64,000 bases of DNA, from the NCBI GenBank assembly GCA_001466705.2, contig LATX02000200.1:1178001-1242000 (forward strand), in the 5' to 3' direction. Source of the stretch: Moniliophthora roreri. Its lineage: Eukaryota; Basidiomycota; Agaricomycetes; Agaricales; Marasmiaceae. Positions 11,145 through 23,224 of this stretch are shown in pieces (the first letter of the stretch is position 1; each line of letters opens with the position of its first letter). Made by a program: the position numbers and the translations under genes. The notes under the pieces are model-generated. The model had not been told where the DNA came from. It saw only the letters and a program-made list of their open reading frames with translations, and searched no databases.

Positions 11145-14100
11145 ATGTCTGAGGTCAAGGCTACATGAGAAGCAGGCTGGAATGACATCTAGCACTTCAC
11201 TACCCTCAAGCCTCTTGTCAATCATGACAACTATGTTTACTGGTCCAGTTTGGTGGAGAAGTCCCTTCATTTGACTGATGTGTATGATGTTGTAGTTGAT
11301 GGCATCCTTAAGCCATCTGACCCAAAGTCTACTGAATATGCGAACTGGGTGAAGAAGGACAATCATGCTTAGGTTTACCTCATGCAGTGCATTGATGAGT
11401 CTCTTGTCGTGCAAGTGGGGTCTCTTTCATCTTTCCATGAGATCTGGCTGGCATTGAAGCAGGTTGGGGAGCAGAAGGGTTCAGGTACGCTCATGTATTG
11501 GATGTGACACCTTGTTACCCCTCTTTCTTCTTGTGGTGATGTTGAGAAGCATTTGAAGTCATTTCAGAAGTGTCTCAGTACTCTCAAGAAACTGAATTTT
11601 GACATTCCTTTCTATTTGGAGGCTGCTCTTCTTCTCACTACTCTCCCCGCCAATGCCAAGGACTCACAGTCCTGGTACTCCTTCATTCACGCTCAGTCAG
11701 TCAACAAGAAGACTAAGCTCTCTGATATCATTTCCTCCATGTGCAAAGCCACTCATGCTGATGCCACTATTGCTCCTCAGAGTGGATCTGCTGTCAAATC
11801 TGCTCTGGCAACCCTGGAGAGAGATGCTAGGAAGAAGGGTGGATACTAGTGCATGAATTGTAGGAAAGATGGTCATACCAAGTCCTACTGCACTAAGCCT
11901 GGTGGAGGAAGAGCTGGGAAGAAGAACAAGAAGAAGAAGGGGAAGGGCAGCAAGAGCAAGGAGAAGGAGAAGGCCCATGCTGCAGAGGATAGTAGGGGAG
12001 GAGAAGTGTCCAATGTAGTTCTCGCTGATTTAGATCTTGTTCTTAACAATGCTTCTTTCCACTATGACATGAGCATTGTGAACTCTCCTTCAATGCACCC
12101 TCACTCTACTGCATCTGACAAAGCATATCTAGCTAGTACATCTTCTGGCAGTAAATCCTTCATCATTGATTCCAGCAGTTCCACTCATCTTCACTCCTCT
12201 CGTTCTGACTTCACTACCTACTCTGCTACTCCTGGTGTCATCACTAGTGCTGGTTAGGGCAAGTTACCTGTCATGGGTCGAGGTGAGGCACATATCTCTG
12301 CTAAGTCCAAAGCTGGGCACAGCTCCAAGGTGAAGCTGAAGCACACAGCCTTTGCACCAGATGCATCAGCCTCACTTATCTCTGTTGCTCAGATGGATGA
12401 GGATGGTTGCTACACCATCTTTGGTAATGGCAAGTCACCTTGTTTCCAGTTGAATGACGGTGGTGAACTTCTATGCTGCCTCTCTACTTCAGAGAATGTT
12501 GTCTTCACCGGGACAAAGAACCATCAGTGCCTCTACACTCTTGATTCTCTGGATTTGTCTACACCAGATGTGGTCTTCCTCACCCACAAGTATGCCTCTA
12601 CTCTTGAGGAGCTCCATGTGAAGCTCACCCATCTCAGCTATTCCATCCTCATTCCTATGTTGAAGGCTGGCTTGATTGATGGTGTGAAGATCTCGGACAA
12701 GGAGTTGAATTCTCAACCCCCCATTTGTGAACCATGCATAAAGGGCAAGATGACACAGATCAGCTTCCATTCCCAAAAGGAGTGTTATACTGAGTTCTTG
12801 GGACTCATCCACTCTAATCTTTGGGAAGCTCCTATCATCAGCCATAATGGCAACCGCTATGTCATTACCTTTAACGACAATTCCTCTGGGACTCACTGGT
12901 CTTATTTCCTGAAGTGGAAGACTGCCAATGAGGTGTCATCCATGATAAAGGAATGGATTTGGAAGATTGAGCATCTTACAGGCCAGAAGCTCAAGTGCTT
13001 CCATAGCAATGGTGGTGGCAAGTATGTCAATGCTTTGCTTCATGATCGATTCCAGTGAAGATGCTCAAAAACCTATGCCTCTACTATGAAAACATAAGGC
13101 CTGTGGTGCCAAAATACTTTGAAAAAGATATATATAAGTTCTTGATTCTTAGTTTTGTTTTGCAAGTTGGTTCAGCATGGTTCACTGTTACCACAATGTT
13201 AAGAATAATTCTCAGTGTCTCACTCAGTAGTTCAGAGATGAATGCCTTCAAAACAACTTCTCAGATTGAGATTGGTGTTCATTTTTGTAAATATTTTCTT
13301 GGGTATGTAGTTTATTAATCACTTTGAAAGCAAAACTGGTATAGGGTTCAACCAGAAACTGCCCAAAGAACAAACTTCTTCTAAGTGAGAACAAAGGTAC
13401 CTCTTGTACCTGAATATAGCCTCTTAGCTATGTTCTGCAATAATTCTCAAGAGGACAAATCTTCTAGACACTGCTAGCCTGAAACCCTCTCTGATTCACA
13501 TCAAAACACTAGAGCAAAATGGAGTGTCTGAACACTTTAACCACACTTCTGCTGGTCTTGTTTGCACTATGCTTATCAACTCTAAGCTCTCTCCATTCCT
13601 CTGGAATGAAGCATGGTGCTATGCTGGCTATTGTCTCAATCATGCCATGCAAGGCCTCAATTGCTTGAAAGAGATGACTGCTCACCAGATTCTCACTGGT
13701 TCCAAAGCCCATGGCTATGATTTCCATCCTTTTGGCTGCAAAGCCTATATGTATGTGCATGAAAGTGCATGTAACAAACTGGAACCTCAAGCTGAGATTG
13801 GTTTCTTTGTCAGTTTTAACAGGAACCAGAAGGCTTATAGAGTCTATCTGCCTGGGAAGCACACAGTGGTGACTTCAATTCATGTCAAGTTTGACCATTC
13901 GAGTTTCTCTGATGCCCCCATCGGCGATGAGGAGGAGTACAAGTGGCTTTATGATATGTTCACTAGCCTACAGTCTAACAACGCTGATTCAGTGTTCATC
14001 GATAATGATGGCATTGATACTCCCTCAGCACTATCTGCATCTCCATCTGCCTCAGATCCTGTCAACGGTGGAGGAAGAGGACAAGGAACTCCTCCTGCTC

Positions 14101-15862
14101 CCAAGTTGGAGCAACCCTCTGCTCCTACTCCTTCTCCATCATCTCCTCTCCCTGCTCAGCACCCTAAGGCTATGCCTAAGTCTTGGCCTGATCCCTCAGT
14201 CCCACCTCTTCACACATGTTGTGCTGCTGCTAAAGAGGCCACTGCTTCTTCAGGGGGAGACGCTCAACCTGAGACCTTACATGCTGCTGTTCCCTCCGTT
14301 GGAGATAATCTACAGACTCTTGCCCAGGCACTCGATGGTTCTGAATGCAAGTATTGAGTTGAAGCTATTGAAGAGGAGTTGTGACACTTGGCTGGTACTG
14401 AGATATATGAGCTTGTGCCATGTCCTGAGGGTCAAAAGCCCACTGGCACCAAATGGGTTTTCAACATCAAACAGGATGAGCAAGATCGTATTGTGGAACA
14501 CCATGCTTGTCTTGTTGCACAAGGGTTTAGCCAGATTCCTGGTGTGGATTTCTGGGATACCTATGCACCTGTGGCTCATATAGAGTCTATTCGTGCCATC
14601 TCTAGCTTGGGTGCTACTCTCAACTGGGAGATTCATGTTGTGGATGTCAAATCAGCATTCCTCAACAGTGAAATACCTGTTAACCAGCCTGCTTATGTGG
14701 CTCAACCTCCTGGTTATATGGTGAAGGGAAAGGAGAACTGTGTATGGCTTCTTCATAAAGCTCTCTATGGGCTTCATCAATCCACTTTCCTGTGGTACCA
14801 GAAGCTCAAGAAGATTCTCATCACACTTGGCTTCAAACCATGTCCCTCCAATCCCTGTGTCTTTGTTCATTGCACTGAGAAGGGTACTGTCATCATTACC
14901 TCTCATGTTGATGATCTTGGTCTGTTTGCTAGCTCCAAGTCTATTCTTGATGAGTTCAAGTCTAACCTCAGCAAGCATGTTGTCATCTCTGATAAGGGGG
15001 AGATTTCTCAACTGCTGGGTATGACTGTCACTTGAGACAGAGCAGCTCGTACCATCTCCTTCAATCAGTCTTTGTACATTGACTCAATTGTTGAGCACTT
15101 TAGTTTGGGATTAGCTCGTCCCTCACCTACTCCTATGGCGCATGGTACAAAACTTTCCAAGACACAGTCACCTACCACTCTGGAGGAGCAGTCCACAATG
15201 GCCAAAGTTCCCTACCAGTCAGCAGTTGGCTNCCAGAAATCTCCTATGCTTGCCAGCGTGTTTCTCAGTTCATGCAGAACCCTGGTGAGGCCCACTGGAC
15301 TGCTGTGAAGCAGATCATTCAGTACTTAAAGGGTACTAGAAATCTGTCACTCACATTGGATGGTGCATCTAAGTCCTTTGACATCACTGCATGGTCAGAT
15401 TCTGACTTTGCTGGCCATCCAGATCATGGATGGTCAGTCTCAGGATATGCTCTTTTCCTGGGAAGGAGATGCTTTTCTTGGAGATCCAGAAAGCAGACTG
15501 CCACTGCTTCCTCGACTAGTGAAGCTAAGTACTATGCAGCTCACCTTTGTAGTCATGAAGTCATCTGGTTCCACCAACTCATAGAGCAGATTGGCTTCCC
15601 TCTAGAGGCTCCAACACCTTTCCATGTTGACTCTCAGGCTGCTATCGCAAACATGAACTCTGAGCAGATCAATGGTTCTAATAAGCATGTCAAGGTGCCA
15701 TATCATTGGATTTGTGAAGCTGTCATTGAGAATCAACACATTGTCACTGTGAATGTTCCCTCACAAGACAATTGTGCTGACATCTTCACCAAGAGCTTTG
15801 CTGGACCTGCTCACTCTCACTTGGTTCAGATGCTTGGTCTTAAAGTTGTGGGTACCCACTGA
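11145..15862 (+). pseudogene. Copia gag-pol polyprotein, nine in-frame stops
   Basis: One reading frame runs from ATG 11145 to 15035, with TGA or TAG at 11166, 11190, 11370, 11505, 11847, 12255, 14355, 14382 and 15033. The CCHC zinc knuckle CMNCRKDGHTKSYC follows the 11847 stop. The protease core reads DSSSS instead of DSGAS. Integrase keeps its HHCC zinc site (HVKLTH...CEPC), but two catalytic Asp positions are Asn (HSNLW, HSNGGG). Reverse transcriptase keeps HVDD, common in fungal copia elements. The frame shifts at the N at 15232, where about ten residues are absent, and RNase H continues to 15862 (DSDFAG, SSTSEAKY, DSQAA). An R1 fragment interrupts integrase. Confidence 0.92.
13056..13511. 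repeat. R1 fragment inserted in copia integrase
   Basis: About 456 bp of R1 sequence separates the integrase segment ending LLHDRFQ from the one beginning EQNGVSEH. Its left end coincides with TGAAGATGCTC, as in copy C. Its length is close to a multiple of three, so the pol frame is the same on both sides, but roughly fifteen integrase codons are missing at the junction. No target duplication is evident. Confidence 0.75.
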
Positions 15863-15869
15863 GAGGAAG
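15861..15869 (+). other. Polypurine tract of the copia element
   Basis: GAGAGGAAG lies directly before the TGTTTGG start of the 3' LTR, the expected position and composition for the plus-strand primer. Confidence 0.6.
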
Positions 15870-16128
15870 TGTTTGGATCTCTCAGACTTTTGGACTATGT
15901 ACTGGACCTTTTTTGGACTCTTTTAGCTATCACACCATTCTTTGCAATCTCACATGACCTCTGTATGGCAGGGACTTTGTAACTGCCTTCCTTTCTTCCT
16001 TTCCTCAGTTGTGTTATCACCCAACTGAGGTATGCTTCTATCTATTATCATTCCCTTATGTTGATGCTTACTATTTACTGTATCTAGCTTGTATTGACTC
16101 TGTCTTACCTAGGTGCCTTTTCACTTCA
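15870..16128 (+). repeat. Copia 3' LTR
   Basis: 259 bp, starting TGTTTGGATCTC and ending CACTTCA; partner of 10675-10933. It retains the likely original TG start that is altered in the 5' copy. Confidence 0.85.
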
Positions 16129-17927
16129 CAATGTACCATAATAAATTCTGCCAGATTTCAAGTATGTCATAACCTAGTTGTAATATATTAAAATATTTTA
16201 ACTGCCTTATGACTCCCTTACAACTACATTACAACCATCTGGAAGGATTATTTGACCTTATGACCATATTACAACTATATTATAATCATTGTTGCAAGTT
16301 AAAATTCTGTCAAAACCCATGTACAATCATAACTTCCAGTTGCAGCACAATTAAATGCACAACAAGGCTTGACAAGCATCCAGCACAACCAGAGGAGTTG
16401 CCAAGTGCCAATTGGGCATTGGTCAAAGCATGGGACTTTGGTGACATCACACACAGTACACATGGCAGCAGAGCATGCTGGGCACTATCAGTGGCAATGA
16501 CAGTGACTTTCAGTTCCAGTCTATGTACAGTAGGCAATAGCATGTTATTATAGAAAGAGAACTAATGGAAATGACAGTGAAATGGGTTGGATGCAGCTCC
16601 AGCAAGTTGAATAATGTTTAGAGCTGGGGCTGTGTAACATGGGAAGTCCAGGACCAGAGCCAAAGCCATGTCACTATCAATCTCACTGGTCTACCACCAT
16701 CTTTAATGCTGTTGTCCACCCTCTCACCAACATCTTTGATGACAGACTTATACATCTGCCCTAAAGTGGTTTATGCACTTTCACATAAAGTCTGACTACA
16801 ATTGGAACTCTGCTCAACACCTCCTTCTTTCCTTCCACCGTATCTCCACCTTTCCCTTCTGCATCCATTTCCCTTTGCAGACTCTCCCTCCCTTCTACAG
16901 CTGGTTAGGTGGTCCAACAACACCCTGGATACTGATTGGTGAGTCTTGAGACTTTTTTCATGTGTTTGATGTCCTAAATTGTATATTTCAGCTCCAACAA
17001 GGATTATCCAAAATACATAGGGCCATGTGTAGGACAAGAGGGATGGAGGAGTGAGAAAGGAGGTGGAGTGGAATTGAGGGTGCTGACCCATCACAAGGTG
17101 TGTATATTATACCCTTCCAGGACCTTCTCAATACTTACACCTCCTCCTGGTACCCTTCTCTGTACACTAAGACACTCTTCCTCACCTCCATGCTATTTCA
17201 AGTCTTTTCTATCTACCATGCAGTATGTACCACCTCACTTCCCCAACTCATTGCAGGACTAGTCCCCAACACCTCCCCCTAGATATTGTCCAGCACAAAG
17301 AACAGAAACTGCCACACATGACTATAGTTCCTCTGATCCCCAGTCATCAGAATCTCTAGTTGCTGAGATGACATTGTAAGTTTGTTCTCATCTAATATTT
17401 TCATGCCAAATACTCACTTTATACAAGTATTTGCTTGCAATGGCCTTGTTACTTGCCACATTTGTATGTGGTGATCAATACTCAAGTAAGTTCCCTGCCC
17501 AATCTCCATCCACAGAATCTAATCCTGTTTAATGTCAGTAGGCTTGAGGTTCATAAAGGCCGGGCATTAGAGGAAGTAGGAGGTGGATGGTGTGGGCTGT
17601 ATAGTGCTCATAGTGTACTCATCATGTAGTATTCAATGTACTGTAGCTGTTCACTCAAATCTAGTATTTTGGATTCATATTCCTTTTCGAGTGATTGCTG
17701 ACTGGTTTTCTGGCCCACATTGATGGTCCACTAGGGTTGTAATGGTGTTGCAGCTGATTATAATTATTATGAGACTTGTAATTATTATGGTATGTTACAA
17801 CTACCTTACAATCATATTACAACTAAGTTATTGTATCTGACTTGGCATATAACAGGGTCACTAATGATTATGGAACTCATAATGCATTATGGGGGTTATA
17901 ACTCTATTATAATGCAATGTACTTTTT
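16129..17927. other. AT-rich intergenic sequence with MITE-like TTGTAA/TTATAAC patches
   Basis: No gene is supported. Two patches (16150-16330 and 17735-17910) are rich in short palindromic words such as TTGTAAT, ATTACAA and GTTATAAC. They resemble each other and the interior of the MITE at 8515-8657, so they may be decayed MITEs. The stretch 16800-17300 is pyrimidine-rich in places but has no sustained coding frame. Confidence 0.4.
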
Positions 17928-17979
17928 CATCAGCAAATCATGCAGCTATTGAGCATGAATGATAATCTATTTTGGTCTG

Positions 17980-18370
17980 TGTCATAGAGTATCATAAAAA
18001 AAAATGATTTCCGTTGTTGAGCATAGCAGAAAATGAGTGAAAATGATTTCGGTCGTTGATCATGGATGAGCATAACAGAAAATGAGTGAAAATGATTTCC
18101 ATTGTTGAGCATAGCAGAAAACGAGGGAAAATGATTTTGGTTGCTGATCATGGAAGGAAATGGGCAAAAATGGAAGAAAATGGCCGATAATGAGCAAAAA
18201 TGATTTCAGTCGCTGATCATGGAGGGAAATGGGCAAAAATGGAAGAAAATGGCCGATAATGAGCAAAAATGATTTCGGTCGCTGATCATGAAAGGAAATG
18301 GGCAAAAATGGAAGAAAATGGCCGATAATGAGCAAAAATGATTTCAGTCACTGATCATGGGAGAGCATAG
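17980..18370. repeat. Tandem repeat array, 69-bp period
   Basis: The word TGATCATG recurs at 18145, 18214, 18283 and 18352, an exact 69-bp period. Intervening units contain AAATGGGCAAAAATGG and GATAATGAGCAAAAATG. Less regular units extend left to about 17980. The period is a multiple of three, so the reverse strand shows a meaningless repeating 23-residue frame. The same AATGAGCAAAAT words recur at 23230-23500. Confidence 0.85.
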
Positions 18371-18443
18371 CAGAAAATGAATATTACAATGGTTTGATAG
18401 CACAATGACAATAACAAGAAAACATTACAAAAAAGCAGTTAAA

Positions 18444-18990
18444 CTACATGCAACTCTCCACCCTAGTGTCAATCTCCTCAACAAGTGGCTTTATGATCAT
18501 CTCCCAAGTGTCCACGCTCAGGAGGCTGAAGATTTCCATATGGTTTCTACTGCCTTTGAACAGCATTAGTACATGAAGACAAAATAAGGAAAAAAACTTA
18601 CAATCTGAGCACATCTTGCATACCCTTTCGATTCTGTGAGCCATGAGCGCAAGATGAACCAGCTGTTCTACAGCCAAGGTCAGCAACGAGACAACTAAAG
18701 ATACAAAAAACTCACTGACACAATGACAATGATTAACTGGTACCCCCTCATACCAGATATGCAGTTCGGATGGATCTTGCCTGTCCCATTCCTTCATCCT
18801 GTTAGCCAATGGCCAGCTCGTTCATCCAATTTTGAAAAGATATTACGAATCCTGGTCATCCACAATATGAAAACAGTAGATAGTCCCGGGTTTGTCGGCC
18901 CAACTGAACGATTTGGCTAGTGTCGTCACAAATTGGGAGGCTGCCAATGCCATCTATACCAATAAGTTTAAAAAAAACAATCAGAAAGGT
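18444..18990 (-). pseudogene. Unidentified spliced coding remnant in the transposon zone
   Basis: Reading leftwards, short coding-like exons are separated by clean intron signals. One intron begins GTGAGTTTTTTGTATC and ends GGCTGTAG; another begins GTAAGTTTTTTTCC and ends CTGTTCAAAG. Exon text includes KEWDRQDPSELHIWYEG, QLVHLALMAHRIERVCKM and a final piece ending EEIDTRVESCM with a stop. Two stops occur in the upstream part near 18810-18850. I do not recognise the protein. Its position suggests it belongs to the same transposon complex as the entries to its right. Confidence 0.35.
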
Positions 18991-19694
18991 TAAAAAACTC
19001 ACCCAGCAAATAGCAAAAGAAAACATATCGAAGATCCGTTGGAAAATGAGCGAGAACGAGTCTGGAGGGCAGGAGAGTCGTCAAAGCACTGAGCAAGGGG
19101 CAGGCAAAGGGCAGGTGGCGCTTTGTCAGGTACTACAAATGATACCAAATGAAGAATGTGCAGCCATTGACGACGCATTACATGGGTTCAGAGAACCCAG
19201 AGAACTCACTATGGGGGTTTTCTGGGGTGTAGATCACGAATATGGCATCAACAGGGTATTCCATGTAAGTGCTTTGTTGATCGCATAGATTTGGGCATCT
19301 AACTTCCATTTGCATGGGCGCTCTAGGGCACTTGTGGGCGCATTTGAGCGCTTATTGTTTGGAATGACAAAAAAAATAGTTTACAGTCATTTCAGACCTT
19401 GCAAGTGCTAATCCGCATATGAGTGAGTATGGTGAGTATATAATAAGGTATACAGTTACAACTCACCTGGAGAGTAAGTATGAATGAAATATCATAGTTT
19501 TAAGTTCATTTCAGACCTGTTATTACTGCATGTCAAAGTCAATAAGTGATTCGGAGTTGGAGAAGCTAGATCGAATGCTCTCCAGTATCCGCTCAGGGGA
19601 TCCATGTAGTTTAAGGTCATTTCAGACCAGGCATACCACACTGGAAGATTATGATGAACACAAGATTTTATTCATGTATGTACAATACATGGAA

Positions 19695-20690
19695 CTACAG
19701 TTCATTGTCGGTCTCTGGATCTGTATCATTGTAGTCTTCTGGATCTGCGGCAACGCTACAGCGTGAGCCAATTGATTTGTTGTCATCACTGTCATCTTCG
19801 TTATCACTATCATCAGTGATATCCAGCTCCTCATTATCGTTGTAGCTGCCCATCTCCTTGTCATTTGAAAGCAGCTCCCCTGTCTGTGGGTTATACTGCA
19901 GTAGAGGCTTATCGCCAGTACGCGCATCTTCTTCCATAAAACGCGTCACTTCTCTGGTAGGATGGCCGATACCACCTCCACAGTACCTTATGAACATGTC
20001 ATGGTCAACGAATCTGGATGAACCATTTAGATATGGAGTCTATGATAAATTTTTGACTTACATGTTCACGTTGTAAGACTCCCAGTCTGTACTCTCGACC
20101 TCAAACTTTCCATCAACATATTGTTCGTATACATGCAAAATAGATTCCTCAGGCAGCGATGTGTCGGTGGTACCCTCGCAGAAGGCCAGAATGAGGTATG
20201 CCCCTTGGATGACCATATCTGGATCGACAAATCCAAAGGCATCAGGATTGGTAGCTGGAGGGAAATAGACCTGTGGAAGGCGCTTCTGCTCCCATCCCCA
20301 GACATATGAAGTGTTGTATTAATACCAACAAACTCACAAAACTTCCATATGCTTCTCGCCTGGTCCATGTGAGAAACGGGTGGCATTACAAACATGAACA
20401 TGGAATATTCCAATCACACGTCCATAGAGATATGGATGGCCTTGCTTCTCAGCACAAGATTCGTCCACTAGAATCATGATATCTGGGTGAAGTCGAATGT
20501 TGACCGAATCTTGAAGTTTGTGCATATTATATCCAGTGTAGTTGATTTGCATGCGCTTATGTGTAAACACCTTGCCTTGTCTAAATAGCATGCCTGGAAG
20601 GTCTTTGTCTGTCAAGTTCTGAAGTTGATCTGGGAGGACCATTCGCTCAAGCAAATGCCTACGCAACTTCCATTCAAAGTTCTAAATGTC
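19695..20690 (-). pseudogene. C-terminal region of a Plavaka-type (CACTA-like) transposon protein
   Basis: Reading leftwards: a segment with NYTGYNMHKLQDSVNIRLHP and LYGRVIGIFHVHV, then FPPATNPDAFGFVDP and AYLILAFCEG, then DWESYNVNM, an intron, and MFIRYCGGGIGH followed by an acidic tail. The order (Y.sY...D..n...HPD, then DPDAFGF.DP, then MF.R..GGG.GH) is the conserved end of Agaricomycete Plavaka-family transposon proteins. The transposase core upstream is missing or unrecognisable, so this is a partial copy. It diverges from the NGN-domain gene at 21382. Confidence 0.65.
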
Positions 20691-21381
20691 AAAAGTAAGC
20701 ATGGTGGCACAAGAAGTGAGACACAAATGCACCTGTGTTGCCAGATTACCTTCATAATCGTATAACCAGTTATTGAGACAAAGAAAGAATTGCTCTGTCA
20801 CCTCTTTGCATTATGCAGCCTTCTACTGGTGAAAACGGCTGTCAGCATTGCATCTGACAGCACATAATTAACGTGGAATTTTTTTTTTGTGGCCTTTAAC
20901 CACTTCTGAACCTCAGATTTGAACACTATAAACTTTATTTTAATGACTATACTATAATTGTACTGTACTTGGGCATAATGAATACTTACTGTCATTGTCA
21001 ATTGTAGTGGTAGCGAGCAAGAAGGAAAAATAATTCAAAGTCCAACGCGAGAGTATGATAGCCTGAGTAATGTTGGGCTGGTCAACTCATGTGAGTTGAC
21101 CACCTCAAGATTATTCAGACCAATACTGCCACACACATGGGACTTATCATTTTTTTCGCTTTTTCTGCAACTACCATCATCGACGCCAGCGTTGAGCCCC
21201 CTCCCTCGCTGCCACCTCAGGTAAGTATTTTTTAATAACCTAGAGTACCATAGAATAGTTTTTGAATACATTACTATACAATTTGAGCGTCAAAAAGACC
21301 AAAAAATTGAATTTGAGAAATTTTGTCTTCAATGAAAAAGTCAGAGAAAACCCATGCTGAAAGGTGATTTTTGCAGGCACT

Positions 21382-22409
21382 ATGGAGTTGTTGTTGTCAT
21401 CTCAGCAAGCTGAAGTGGTTGTTCAGTCCAATGTTCGTCAATTCTTGGATCTGGAGGCTGCCATCAATAGAGGGGGATACGATTCTGAGGACGATGAAGG
21501 CAGTATGGGTCATTTCGACATTCTCTAATCATTCTCAAGTCAACGACCTTTTATTCTACAGCAGATGGGTTCATAAACAACAACAACGATGACGTAGAGA
21601 GGCCCATCAACTATCAGGCTCTCAATAGAGCCCTGGACGCCGATGATCACGACTCACTATTCTCAGACCAGGATTCACTCTTTTCAGAGCCACAAGATGA
21701 ATCTGCTGGTGACGATTCCGTTGTTGTTGGAGGATCTGGGCTGGTTTTGGAGCAAGGAAACACTACTGTTGGAGGGGTAGCACCCGAGCTGGATGAGGAC
21801 AATCCCACCATCAAGAGGTATCGTTTGCAAGAAGTTTGGTTAGTCAAGTGCAAGGTATGTCCATTCCTACTCGGTATCCTTTCACTATCTAATGTTGTCT
21901 AGCCTTATCGCGAACAGGACCTTGTACACTTCATTGAAGGCTATGAGAAGAAACACCTCGAAGACAGCATCTTTTCCCTCACTCGACCCAGATCTTGCAG
22001 TTCTGGTTATGTCTACATACAGACCCAGGATAGCCCTCGTGCAGCTAGCATCCTTCGTGGTTGCATGTACACTCGCCGTACCCGAACTGGTGGCATCAAC
22101 AGCATGCATATGACAGTGCTCTCTAATCCTCTCGATATCCTTCATGTGCTTTCGATGTCATCTAGCATCGCTAAAGCTATCACTGGTGGAGTGGAGAAAT
22201 GCCAGCCAGACCCAAAGAAGCCCGTTCTAAAGGCAGGTGTCTGGGTTAGGCTTGGTCTGATCAAAAAGCCGAAGAAAGAGCCAAATAGCGAGGAGGAAGC
22301 ATCTGGGCCACCCAGGAAGAAGACAAGACTCGAACACCCTTTGACACAGCAGAGTTTAACTGAGGAGAACGTGCCTATGGGCAATATGAGTGACGAAGAA
22401 CTGGGTTGA
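21382..22409 (+). CDS. Spt5 NGN-domain protein, transposon-associated
   Basis: Three coding exons (21382-21502, 21562-21854, 21903-22409) give about 306 residues with phases that join cleanly. A leader intron at 21221-21376 (GTAAGT..TTGCAG) precedes the ATG. The N-terminus reads RQFLDLEAAI followed by acidic repeats, as in a family of Spt5-like proteins multiplied in Agaricomycete genomes. Residues from EVWLVKCKPYREQ through GYVYIQTQ to KAGVWVRLG match the Spt5/NusG NGN fold and the lead-in to KOW1, but no KOW domain follows; a basic tail PPRKKTRLEH ends the protein. Spt5 itself is an RNA polymerase II elongation factor. Whether this copy acts in transcription or is mobile-element cargo is unknown. 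Confidence 0.65.
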
Positions 22410-22429
22410 ATGTGATGGAAGCCTGGACT

Positions 22430-23008
22430 TTCAATCACTCTACTACAATATAATTGACTCTATGGAGGTGGAGGATGATGAGGATTTTGACGACCTCATT
22501 GATTCCAGTGACTTTAGGACTACCATAGTCGGAGATTGGAACGAGTAAGTTGACCCTTGAATTCCAACTCACACTTGAATTGAGCATTCACAGTGCTTTC
22601 AGAAACGTGCTAGGAGCTCGTGAGGGCCTTCAGGAGGCTATTGTTGCTCTTGAAATACCATCGAAAGGTAGTTCAGTTATGAAACTGAAAGAGCAACAAG
22701 TGGCAAAGGCAAAGTTACGTGCTGAGGAGAAGAAGAAGGTGGCTCTCAAGGCCAAGCTGCAGGCGGCAAATGGTATTGGTAGCGACGGGGAGGAAGACAC
22801 AGATGGTGTTTCCACACGTCAAGGTAAAGCAGTTGCAAGCAGGCACATGTCAGAGGAAGATGATAAAGATCATCCAGTAGACAAGGAAGAGTCTAGGATA
22901 GTGAGGAAGCCATTGAAGCAGAAGTCGAAGCTCACGAAGAGGACTAGGGATGCCAACGACAACAATGCACCACACCTCCTAACGCCACTTCAATCAGAAT
23001 CTCAATAG
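22430..23008 (+). CDS. Acidic/charged coding segment downstream of the NGN gene
   Basis: An acidic stretch (MEVEDDEDFDDLIDSSDF) is followed by a likely intron (GTAAGTTGACCC.. to ..CATTCACAG) and then a frame with NVLGAREGLQEAI and a lysine/alanine-rich predicted coiled coil (LKEQQVAKAKLRAEEKKK). It ends in a hydrophilic tail near 23008. It may be a further part of the NGN-type gene beyond a premature stop, or a separate remnant. No known domain is seen. Confidence 0.35.
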
Positions 23009-23224
23009 ACGAGTACATCTCCATTCTTAATTGTCATATCAAACTAACTTGCTTGCTATAGGCCATAGCTCCATGATACCCCTTGAAGGATTTGGACAGA
23101 TAGCAGGTATTAATTGGCATTTGTATTTCTTGGCACGATTGTACTGTATTGTCACTGTAATAGTGCTTTACCATTATCAATTAGATACACTTGTTGCTAG
23201 CTAGGAGTAATTGACATGTATAAT

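Larger units (their letters stand above)
10675..16128 (+). mobile_element. Decayed Ty1/copia LTR retrotransposon
   Basis: About 5.45 kb with two aligned 259-bp LTRs, a gag-pol region in copia order (gag, CCHC knuckle, protease, integrase, reverse transcriptase, RNase H) all on the plus strand, and an inserted R1 fragment. Nine in-frame stops, lost catalytic residues and an N-marked gap make it non-functional. No matching target duplication is visible at the outer ends. The left end is inserted in an R2 repeat, so it arrived after R2. The two LTRs differ mostly at transition sites. Confidence 0.92.

Noticed and set aside
18060..18335. Reverse-strand frame with a repeating 23-residue motif
   Set aside because: It is a by-product of the 69-bp tandem array, whose period is a multiple of three; no start context, no domain.
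17980..18370. CRISPR-like array
   Set aside because: Units are contiguous and similar throughout, with no alternation of constant repeat and unique spacers, and the genome is eukaryotic.
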